NCBI GenBank assembly: GCA_003952965.2
Contig: CM025850.1
Location: forward strand, 13,874,577-13,938,576
Direction of reading: 5' to 3'
Source of the DNA: Morella rubra
Lineage: Eukaryota > Streptophyta > Magnoliopsida > Fagales > Myricaceae
Length of the DNA stretch: 64,000 nt
The translations under genes were made by a program, and so were the position numbers. Below, piece after piece: positions 1 to 9,526 of this stretch (the first letter of the stretch is position 1; every line of letters starts with the position of its first letter). The notes below the pieces were generated by a model, which worked only from the letters and a program-made list of their open reading frames with translations, was not told where the DNA came from and did no database searches.

Positions 1-2100
1 CAGAGATTCTTGCTCATAAATGATCAATCACCATTATAACCAACCTTCCTTTGTCAGAATGTTGATGAAGTTTGACTGCCGGAGTTCCCGGTGTTAAAGA
101 ACAAGGTCGCTATTGAAGAATTCTTAAAAAGAACCTTAGAGGGCTAAGGGCTAACTGCAAGGGAGTGAGTCTAAGTTAGATTGCTTGGATAATTACATCA
201 GAGTAGTTAGAGTAAAGAAACTAGAGATTTTCCATTTCTGAATCACCATTGTAAGGTTTACTTCTTAGTGAATTTCTGGTGGCTGCTAGCCTGGAGTTGT
301 TTTTCCTTTGAAAACTAGTTCAAAGGTTTTTCACTTTGTCAACAAAACCCTTGCCTTCTCGTGTGATTGATTTGATTTAATTTTCTATTGGTTATGTTGT
401 TGCTTGAGTTAATATTTATTCAGATCTAAACTCAACAATTTTTGGACTTGTTATAAAATTCTTGTTTTTAAAATGGAGGAGAAATACTTATTCACTCCCC
501 TCTATATGTTAATAGGGTCTAAACCATAAATTTTTTTTAATTGGTATAGAAGTCTAATATCGATCCTTGACCCTTAGTCTAGATGTATCAAAGTCTTGAT
601 TTGCAGGATCTTTACAATTAGTATGAGATATCGGATGACGAAAGGAATGTTGAAGAGAACCTACAAGAAGCATACAACCAACTTTTTAAGGAGAGTAAGA
701 AATGTTAGAAATTTGACAAAGGAATCCTCAATAAATTACGGGAAAGTCTAACTTCAAAACGAAAATAACTCACGCCAAACTTGAGAAAGTTAAAGAGAAG
801 AATGCAACCCTTGAAGATGAGGTCAAGAAAGTGAGAAGTGAACTGGTGAAATCCAATGCATAATTACAACAATTCTCCAGTGGAATAAAGAAATTAGACT
901 TATATTGAGCCTTGAGTTCCTACAGGAAATAAAAAAGGGCTTGGGCAACACTAAGAACAATACTCCATTGTCATCAAAGACTATTTTTCATTCCTACTAC
1001 GTTGCCAATCAAACAAGTACAAGTCAAAGCTCCTTATAAGGGTAAGTATCGAAATAGATGGAACCAAAATGGTTCGATACTCACTGGAATCAAATATTTG
1101 GTTCCGGTTCCATTCTGGTATTGTGCCGGAATAGAACCGGAATTTTTGGAATTGGATCTGAAAATTCCGATTTCATTATATGGGCTTTTTTGGTTAGATG
1201 TTTTTGGGCCCTAATAAGCACATTAGGCATTTTGGGTCGGAATTTTGTACAAATGTTTTTGTTATACATTATAAATTAAAAATAAATAAATATAAAATAA
1301 ATATTCATCCAAAATCTAAATAAATATGCATCTAAAATAAAATTACAACATTTAAAAATTATGGGCATTAAAAAAAGTTGTGAGCCCATTTAAAATTACA
1401 ATGATTAAAACTCTATCTAAAATAAAAGAAACTTTCATCCAAAATCTTAATTAAAATTACAAGGTTTTGAACCATATTTTTTAAAATAATTAAAAAGAAC
1501 GGAAACTAAAAATTCCTCTAATTCTGCCAGAATTCTGATTCTGATTCCAAAAAATGTAAAAAATACATTCCAGTTTCAGTTCCGATATGTGCCGAAATCA
1601 GAACCCGGAATTCCGATTTTGGTCAGAATTTTTTGTTGCTCTTAGCTCCTCAAAGAAAGGTAAGTAAGGGTAAATAGTATATAGACAAATACATCAAAGG
1701 AAGAGACAAATGCAATTATTTGTACTAACATGGTTTTTATTGAGATTGAATATCAAAAACCCGCATTAAATTGCAAAAGACACTAGAGACAAATACATCA
1801 AAGGAAGAATCAATTAATTTATTGTCATCATCAAAAAGGGAGAGATTGTTGACTTTTAGTCACAATCTGTATTTTGATGATAACAATAAAGAAATTGAAC
1901 TGGATAATCAAGATCCAAATGAGCACGGAAATACAAATCGATCAAGCAATGACCAAATCATGTGAAGTAACTCAAAGCAAAGACTCAAGATTCTTAGTGA
2001 ACTTTGTAACTCTAAGGTCTCATTACTACCAATCATGAGAAGGCATAAATCTGAAATTTTTTCCTATAACAATCAATAAATTATAATAAAATAACATTGC
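1..2100 (+). mobile_element. Decayed Copia-type LTR retrotransposon remnant
   Basis: No long frame survives. The order of signals fits a Copia element. Positions 1-530 resemble the end of an LTR, including a C-rich 'ttcactcccctct' stretch near 490. A primer-binding-like site (ttggtatagaag, compare TGGTATCAGAGC) starts at 541. Broken frames at 600-910 read like the coiled, Lys/Glu-rich gag region of Copia, ending in a QQFSSGIKKLD-like string. A polypurine tract (aaaaagggagaga) lies at 1833-1845, followed by a second LTR-like start containing 'ttgatgataacaa'. Stops and indels are frequent, so it is dead. The family assignment is inference from these motifs. Confidence 0.45.
1104..1620. repeat. 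Diverged direct repeat pair inside the Copia remnant
   Basis: Two diverged direct copies of about 45-50 bp, rich in 'ccggaat' and 'gaaccggaa', lie at about 1104-1150 and 1570-1615. AT-rich sequence with few G residues separates them. They may be the ends of a small inserted element. No target-site duplication was recognised. Confidence 0.35.
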
Positions 2101-2301
2101 TTTTTTTTTTTTTTTTCTCGACAAACATCGTGCAAATTCATTGATGCCTAAGGCAAAGCTAAGCCTTGAAGTCACAACCTGTTACAGCATCTGGTAAAGC
2201 ATCCACATTAATAATACCAGACAAGTTTTGACTTTTACACCAATGAGCTAAATGATGAGCAGTGTAACTCCCTTCTCTGGGTGTCCAACTACATTGCCAC
2301 T

Positions 2302-4062
2302 CACTACAAGAATTTTGCTCTAAAGCGGCCAGTGTCAATTGTCGGTAAAAGGAGAAAAATCGTCGCAACAACAAACTAACGACTAAATATGTCGAAGCAC
2401 CGTCGCAAATACCGCGTCACTACACATATCCAGCGACATTTTTTCTCTCGTCGCTGTTCATTCCAGAATTAGCGACTTCATTCGACGTTGCCAGAAAACA
2501 ATCTCACACGTCGCCCTTACCCTCTTTCCATGATGCATTTTCGTCGCTATTCATTCCGAAATTAGCAACGGTGCCAATTTTGTCGCAAGTGATCCTCTTC
2601 TTATATCCATTTTTAGCTCCCGATTGTTAATTCGGTCGAATTTTTTTTTTCATATCAAATGACCCTGTTCTAATACCAAAAATTTTCAAAGAAAGATGGA
2701 TCTTGAAAAAAAAAATCTCAAGCAACACGGTTAACCATATTGAATCCACAATTTTATTGATATGAACAAAAATGTCGTATACATAAATGGGATGAACAAG
2801 CAATAAAAATACAACTAACAATTTATCCTCCAACCACCAAATCACAACCACAACAGCAAGCCAAAATTTATCTTCCAACCACCAAATCACAGCCTACACC
2901 ACAGCTGACAACAGTAGCTCGCTTCATTCCTTCCAACGAGCGCCAAAAACCCACAAACGAGCACAGATTACCTGGAGGGTAGAGGCTTCTCACGGTTTGG
3001 ATGAGTCATTGAAATGGAGAGATCAGGTGGTAGATCGGAGGGTCGAGGTCACGGTGGTGAGGCAAGTTGCGCACGGCCCCTGCCACTTGCAGGCGGGGGC
3101 GTGAAATTTCGCCCGCAGTGCTGGAAATTCCAGCCCCTGTCCCTCTCCATTCCAAGCTATTAGACGCTGGGTTTCTGAAACTCTTGACCCAATAGACATG
3201 GGTTTTGATCAACCATTTGCAGACGTTAGTCCAAGCTCCATTTTTCTCCCAGAAAGCTCCCGCACGAGCTGATTCGGATCACTCACCTCAACAAAATGGG
3301 TCTCCGTGCCCACAAACAAGACAACAGAAAAAGGAATTAGGGGAAAGATACAGCAAGGATCGAAAAAATAAAGAAATAGAGGAGAAGAGGGAAGACAAAG
3401 GCAAAGCGAAGAGCTTACCCAGATCAAAAAAAGGAATTAGGGGAAAGATACAGCAAGGATCCAAAAAATAAAGAAATAGAGGAGAAGAGGGAAGACAAAG
3501 GCAAAGCGAAGAGCTTACCCAGATCAGTTTGAGCTTAAACACGCCTACAAACACCAAAAGAGACGGAAGCCGCTGAGAGAGAACTGCGGTGCCATTCCAA
3601 ATCTGAAAGTGGAGTTCAAAAAAAATGCGTTTAAAATTTTGTCTTCCCCTTAAAACATTTAAACATTTGGGTAACTCATATTTTCCCTCACTCTCCGCCC
3701 ATTTTGAATTGTGCCGACAAAATTGAATTCATCGCTGATAAAGCTTTTAGCGAGGAATATAGAATTTAGTCACCAAACGCATGTGTTTTAGGCATTCAGC
3801 GGCAAAATAATATTTTTGTCGAAAAAGAGATATTTTTAGCGACAACGTTCGATTAGTCGCTGATAACGTCATCGCTAAAATGGTCTGTTAGCGACATAAT
3901 TGAGTTATCGCTGATAAAATCGTCGCTAAAAACCAGTTTTAGCGATGCAGCATAAATTTTTAGCGACGAAACAATATTTATGATGCAAAAAGTATAGTTT
4001 TACCTACGAAACTAATTTCGTTGCTGATAAATTCGTCGCTAAACGACAAATCTCTTGTAGTG
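2302..4062. mobile_element. Non-autonomous CACTA element in the LINE RNase H region
   Basis: The element begins CACTACAAGAATTTTG at 2302 and ends CTCTTGTAGTG at 4062. It is flanked by a perfect 3-bp target-site duplication ACT (2299-2301 and 4063-4065). Both subterminal regions contain many copies of 'tttagcgac' and 'cgtcgct' in both orientations, the usual subterminal repeats of CACTA elements. The LINE reading frame rejoins when the element is removed, which confirms the insertion. At 1761 bp it has no transposase frame, so it depends on another element to move. A GC-rich interior (about 2900-3300) could be captured host sequence, but I do not recognise it. Confidence 0.9.
3331..3530 (+). 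repeat. Two tandem copies of a 100-bp unit
   Basis: Sequence starting 'aaggaattaggggaaagata' at 3331 recurs at 3431 with an exact 100-bp period. The copies are nearly identical, differing for example at 'gatcgaaaa' versus 'gatccaaaa'. The unit is purine-rich on the plus strand and lies inside the CACTA element. Confidence 0.9.
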
Positions 4063-4065
4063 ACT

Positions 4066-4842
4066 CAACATGATCAACCAGGAGATTTCGAATGGCGTCC
4101 ACTTCACCAGCAATCTCCTAGTCTGGAGGTACATCCAAGTTGTAGATTTGGTTCATCAACTCCAAGCAATCTCCTTCAATACATAATGGGATACCTTCAA
4201 AAGAGGCAGCTACCTGGCACGCAAGCCTAGTTGCCCTTGCTTCACCCTTCAAAGGGGTTACGGCCCACAATTGTACTTGCACAAGCCTGCAAAATATCTC
4301 CTTTCTCATTTCTGCATAAGGCCGCATAGAATAACACTCCTCCATGCACTGCTACATCATAGTTGATCTTGAGTTCTCCTGAGTTAGGTGGCATCCATCT
4401 AATTGAATGCTTTCCTAACTTCTCATCCCAAGCCATCACATGGTCATTGTACCTCTTCCACACAACCTCAATAATCTGCTTGGGTTCTATCTTGTCTCAG
4501 CCATGTGCACTCTGATTTCTTGCAAACTAGATGACATCAAAGGTGATGGTGGTAGCCAACATCATTTCCTGCCACTTATTCCTCTAGTTGCTTGGAAGGT
4601 TCCTGGAGTCAAGTAAAAATCTCAACCACTCAAAGATGGGGCTGTTCACAAAATGGCTCCATTGTTATTGGCCAAGGGCCATTCCACCAGGTCAAAGTGC
4701 TACCAGGGCAATTCAAAAAGAGGTGGGTCGATGTTTCTTTATGACATCTACAAATCGGACAAAGCTCGCTCCCCCATCTTGGTCTCCCCTCCACTGTCCA
4801 AATTTTCCCTGAAGAGGCAGCACATCCACTGCAACTCTCCAT
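4066..4842 (-). pseudogene. LINE zf-RVT and RNase H fragment
   Basis: The minus frame 4842-4630 has the zf-RVT pattern CPIC-x4-ETSTHLFLNC. Frames 4463-4242 and 4345-4118 match the RNase H domain common in plant LINEs: an IRWMPPNSGELKINYDVAV start, then GEARATRLACQVA and IEGDCLELM. A TAG stop follows VPPD at about 4120, but the frame continues as RNase H up to 4066. There it is cut by the CACTA element and resumes at 2301 (CSWTPREG, then AHHLAHWC). Confidence 0.75.
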
Positions 4843-4983
4843 AGCATCAGCTTGAGTCTCTGTTGTATTTTAAGTTTCCAAAGCTTCCTCCATTATGCCG
4901 AGGACAAGGCACTAGTTGATGGTCCCCGAGATTCTTGAATGAAAGCGTAGGCTGACTTAGCTATGAGAGTACCTTTATTATTA

Positions 4984-5656
4984 GCGTTAATGCCCATTTT
5001 GGTCCTTGGGTTTTATCTTTTTCAAAATGGTCATTGGGTTTCAAATTTGCTCAAATTAGTCCTTGGGTTATTTTTATTTATCGATTTAATCCTTCCATCC
5101 AATTCCGTCTCCCCTATGCACAGTCAGCTAACGGCGGGACACGTCACTCTCAATAATATCGTGACACATGTACAATTTTGAAAAAAAAAATTGGGACAAG
5201 GGAGGCCACCTCTTCGCGCGACGGAGGGAGCCTAGATCCGGGCTCACCATCGCAGGGGTGGGTGGCTCCCGGGCACACCGTATCATGGGAGCTGTGGGGG
5301 TGGCTCGCGACCACCCCTTGTGGCGCGTGCCACCCCTACAACAGGGAGCCCAGATATGGGCTCCCTCCGTCACGCGAAGGGGTGGCCTCCCCTATCCCAA
5401 TTTTTTTTTTAAACTATGATGCCAACGTGGACAGCCTTTTGTGAGTTTTCTTTTTTCAAAATCGTACACATGTCACAATATTATTGGGAATGACGTGTCC
5501 CACCGTTAACTGACTATCCACGAAGGAGACGGAATTGGACAGAAGGATTAAATCGATAAATGAAAATAATCTAAGGATTGATTTGAGTAAATTTGAAACC
5601 TAATGACCATTTTAATAAAGGACATAAAACCCAGGGACCAAAATAGGCATTAACCC
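4984..5656. mobile_element. Fold-back MITE (Mutator-like by its 9-bp TSD)
   Basis: A perfect 9-bp direct repeat TTATTATTA flanks the element at 4975-4983 and 5657-5665. The ends are inverted (GCGTTAATGCC against GGGTTAATGCC). The pairing continues for hundreds of bases, through a GC-rich core around 5200-5390, so the whole element can fold into one long hairpin. The 9-bp duplication suggests Mutator-type transposition. It has no coding capacity and is inserted in the minus-strand LINE. Confidence 0.88.
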
Positions 5657-5967
5657 TTATTATTATGAACCCATAATGGTAAGTCAGGACTAAGTCGTAG
5701 TGGGAAGTTGATATTAAGAATAACCTTAGCAGAGGTGTGATCAAATAGTTGCCTAATCAGCTATACATTCCAAGATCTCGACTCCTTCCTTATCAGGTCT
5801 TTAACCAAATTCACATTTTTGCTAACAATAGCACCTGGTTTAAGGGTGGGAATCTAATTAGCAAGGGTTGGCACCCACAGTGCACACCATATATTAATCC
5901 GATCACCCCTTCTAATGCTCCAGCAAAACCCAACCGAGATAATATCACAAACGTGAAGCAGACTCCT

Positions 5968-7030
5968 CTAAATCCAGGATGCATCACGAATAGATAAGGC
6001 AGTTAAATAACTTTCACTTCTGCAAGATTTAGCTTCTAGCACCTTCACCCATAGCAAATTCCTATCAGCAATCATATTCCACCCCAACTTCGCAATAAGG
6101 GCACGATTAACATCTTCCATACTTTGGAGCCCGAGCCATCCTCTATCTTTGGGAGTGTGGCTTGCCACAATTTTGGATGATAATTGTATTTTTGGTCCTC
6201 ATTGAAGCCCCACCAAAATTTTTTTAACTGTGCGTCAAGAAAATGCAAAACCTCTTTGGGTAGCATGAAGACCCCTATGAAATAAAAAGGGAGGGCGGCT
6301 GCAACTTATTGGATCAAGACCGTTCGACCCGTTTGAGAAAGAAGCTTTGCTTTCCACCCAGCAACTCTCTTAGTGACCTTCTCCTTAAGATCAGTGCAAG
6401 CTTGACTTCTTGATCGAGGAATGGTGAGGGGTAAGCCTAAATAGCTACTCCCCCATTGACCTTGGCTAAGCTTCATCTGATGTGCAATGCTTTCTCTAGC
6501 TATTCGGCTCATATTTCTGCTGAAGTGCAAATAGGATTTCTGGTGGTTAATCATTTGGGCAAACCAGCCAGCAAATTTGTGAAGACAATGGCTCAACCGA
6601 GATACTTCAGCTCCATTAGCCCTGCAAAAAAGCATTATGTCATCAACAAATAAAAGGTGAGAAATAGAGGGCATTCTGAGCGATCCGAATCCCATGGAGA
6701 CGATTTTCCTCTTCCTCTCTTTGTAGAAGCCTCGTCAGGACCTCTATAATAATGACAAAGAGAAATGGAGAGAGCATATCTTCTTGCTGAAGTCCACGAC
6801 TAGGCCTGAACATTCCAAAAGGCGACCCATTTAGCAATATAGAGAATGAAACAGTTGATATGCATTGGAATATCCAATTATGCCATTTTGCTGCAAAACC
6901 AAAGCATTTTTAGAATTTCCAACAAAAAGGTCCAATCCACCTTATCATATGCTTTCTCCATATCTATTTTTGCTGCCATTAACCCACCCCTGACCTTGTT
7001 TTCTTTTCAACGCGTACATGAGCTCATGCA
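5968..7030 (-). pseudogene. LINE reverse transcriptase fragments
   Basis: Broken minus-strand frames show hallmarks of plant L1 reverse transcriptase. Near 6980-6940 is a KIDMEKAYD-type core. At 6837-6643 is the segment with RGLQQEDMLSPFLF, a variant of the usual RQGDPLSP. At 6660-6610 is LLFVDDIMLF, the catalytic F-x-DD box, which keeps both aspartates. Further on are the LGLPL and KLLSQTGRTVLI motifs (about 6440-6306) and the FWWG segment (about 6220). At least four frame changes separate the parts, so no complete enzyme is encoded. Confidence 0.85.
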
Positions 7031-7974
7031 TAGGGGCGGAAAGCAAGTGGTAGCGAACTTGGGCGGCCGCCACCCATTGCACCTCCCAAAAACAAATATT
7101 ACACGTGTTTTTTTTCTTTTCCATAAGTTGGCCTAGGCCTGACACCCATTAGGCCCAGGCCAACTAGCCACTCTTAGTGATTTACGCATTAATCTTAGTG
7201 AATCAAATTTGTAATTCATTGTTTCCTAATAATTGAAACTATATAAAACTTGTTTTCTTTTTCCTTTTTTTCCTAAGCATATAAAACTTGTTTCTAATTT
7301 ATCACTGTTACATCTTTGATACTGATTAATGGATAAACCTTTTTTCAGTTATTCACCTTGAATCTAGTTTCACTAAATGCATGGATACCTATTTGAAATT
7401 ATTTTCAATTGACACTTTTAGATAGTCTGTCAACTTCAAAGTCATTATAATAATGATGAGAGACACAGAACTCTGAGACGTAGTTATTACTCTAAACTAT
7501 ACTCATGCTATTACCACTGATTGACATCATGCTATTAGTCCAATATTTTTCATACTTTTAGTTCTTAATTTTCAATATTTTAACTTTTAAAAGACATTTT
7601 TTGCATTATGTAGAGAAAAAAAAAAGTTTGTCATTTCACCTTAAAAGTTCACCTCTTTAAAATTTAGTCATGGTATAACTTACATTACACAAACTGATAG
7701 GCCTATATTGGCCTATAGATCCTGGGTTCTCAAGTGTAGGAATCATAACTAAATTCGTGTGGTTCAACTGACGAAGGAGAAAGCTATTTATAAAAAAACT
7801 ACGTACCATGTTAATCACACCCAATTTTACCACTCGCCAGGACCATTGGTAAAATCAACATTTCATCACCTTTCAAACTGTCTTTTGCTTACTTCGAAAA
7901 AAAAAAAAAACTGTCCTTTGCTTGCTTAAAAAAAAAAAATACTGTCTTTGCATTTAGCGTAAAGCCCCGCAACT
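7031..7974. other. Non-coding region upstream of CPSF30
   Basis: This AT-rich stretch has no supported gene. Three imperfect repeats of 'actgtc-tttgctt', separated by A-runs, lie at about 7875-7955. I see no clear TATA element. Confidence 0.6.
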
Positions 7975-8118
7975 CTCTTCCCTCCTACTCTCTCTCTCTG
8001 TGTTAAGTTTGTCACTCTTCCATTCTCCATTCTCTTATAATCAAATCAAATGTTTTCCGAAACCCTAATTCGGTAACCAACGCCAACCTCTACATACAGA
8101 CACAATAGAGGCCCCTCA
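7975..8118 (+). promoter_or_regulatory. Probable 5' leader of CPSF30-L
   Basis: A pyrimidine-rich stretch with a (CT)n run at about 7985-8001 precedes the ATG at 8119. Such CT-rich leaders are common in plant housekeeping genes. The transcription start is not defined by sequence alone. Confidence 0.5.
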
Positions 8119-9526
8119 ATGGAGGACTCCGAGGGAGTTCTCAGCTTTGACTTCGAGGGTGGCCTCGATGCCGGTCCCACCACCAACCCTGCTCCCGCCT
8201 CGGGGCCTCCTCACCTCGTTCAGTCCGATTCCGCTTCTGGACCGATAGCCAACGCCAACGCGGCTGCCACAGCAATAGCCGACCCCGCTGCAGGTACCAA
8301 CCCGGCGGCGGGTCGGCGGAGCTTCCGCCAGACGGTGTGCCGGCACTGGCTCCGCAGCCTTTGCATGAAGGGCGACGCCTGCGGCTTCCTTCACCAGTAC
8401 GACAAGTCGCGGATGCCCGTCTGCCGTTTCTTCCGGCTGTACGGCGAGTGCCTGGAGTGTACAAGCACACTAATGAAGACATCAAGGAGTTTAACATGTA
8501 TGTATTTGTTTTTTGCTCTTTTTTCTTCATGATCATACTGCCACATCTTACTATATCGTTGCTCTTGATTGCTTTGGTTTGGAGGGTGATGATGCTTTCT
8601 TTGGCCTTGTTTTTCCTTGGTGGTTGATTAACTTGGTTACATGGTACATTTGTGGTTCCCTTTTTTTTTTTTTGTTATGTTAGTTGAGGTGGGTTGGGTT
8701 TAATTGAGACCTGCTTTTTTTCATCTGAAATTTGGAGCCAATGTTAATATGGTTACCGGGATTATTAAGGGCGATGTTGCATTTGACTTTGAGTGGGTGG
8801 AGGAGAACAAGACTTTCAGTAGGTATGGAATCTGTGGTTGAAAATTTTCTAGTGCCAGCTTGTATCTGGAGGATTTGTATGCTTCTCTTGTTTGAATACC
8901 TTGTTGATTCTTATGTCAAGGTTTTTACTATATATCATGGTCCGATTATGAATTTATTAGTAGCTGGTAAAAAATCGTTTGGCATTGTTTTGTCATTTGG
9001 GATATTTTATTCTTTTGTTGTGTGAACCAACCTGTCACTGGTTAGCCAGAGATGAAACAAGAGCTAGAATATCTGCTGTGCAGAGCATTGGTCGAGTGTA
9101 ACAGCTTTGAAAGTGTATGTCCTTAATTGAGAGATTCTGTGACTGCAGGTTCAAGTTGGGTTTCTGTCCAAATGGTCCGACTGTCGCTACAGGCATGCAA
9201 AGCTGCCTGGACCTCCACCACCTATTGAAGAGGTCCTTCAGAAGATTCAGCATTTAAGTTCTTACAACTACAACTCTTCGAATAGATTTTATCAACAACG
9301 GAATGGCGGTTTCCCTCAACGAGCAGACAAATCTCAGTTTCCACAAGGTCCCAACACCGTCAATCAAGGAGTGGTTGGGAAACCATCTACAATTGAGTCT
9401 GCTAATGTCCAGCAGCAGCAACAGTCCCAACAGCAGGTCAGTCAGAATCAGATCCAAAACGTTCCCAGTGGCCTGCCTAATCAGAACGAACAGAACTGCT
9501 ATACCTTTGCCTCAAGGAATGTCTAG
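8119..9526 (+). CDS. CPSF30: CPSF30 zinc-finger module (exons 1-2), frame-disrupted
   Basis: Finger 1 (CRHWLRSLCMKGDACGFLH) is complete. Finger 2 starts normally (CRFFRLYGEC), but about 10 bases are missing at about 8455-8460. This removes its third Cys and shifts the frame; VYKHTNEDIKE then resumes in another frame. The Cys opening finger 3 is Phe (gagtttaac at 8488-8495). A base is missing at about 9178 (GGTCCGACTG where GGTCCCGACTG is expected). An extra A lies at about 9485. Exon 1 probably ends AT|GTATGT at 8497. Exon 2 starts at 9149 and ends at 9526 (ATGTCTAG|GTGTGT). Several errors within about 1 kb could be real decay or poor sequence. Confidence 0.85.

Larger units (their letters stand above)
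2101..7030 (-). mobile_element. LINE (L1-like non-LTR retrotransposon), 5'-truncated, twice interrupted
   Basis: Read on the minus strand, the pieces occur in the order reverse transcriptase (about 7030-5968), zf-RVT zinc-binding region (4842-4630), RNase H (4463-4066, then 2301-2159) and poly(A) (2118-2101 as a T-run on the plus strand). The RNase H frame is cut at 4065/2302 by a CACTA element. The middle is cut by a fold-back MITE at 4984-5656. The endonuclease part is missing, which is usual for 5'-truncated LINE copies. Several frameshifts and an in-frame stop near 4120 make it non-functional. The 5' limit is uncertain because no target-site duplication was found. Confidence 0.8.

Noticed and set aside
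8141..8536. 131-codon minus-strand open frame over CPSF30 exon 1
   Set aside because: It is an antisense shadow of the GC-rich first exon. It has Arg/Gly-rich low complexity and no domain.
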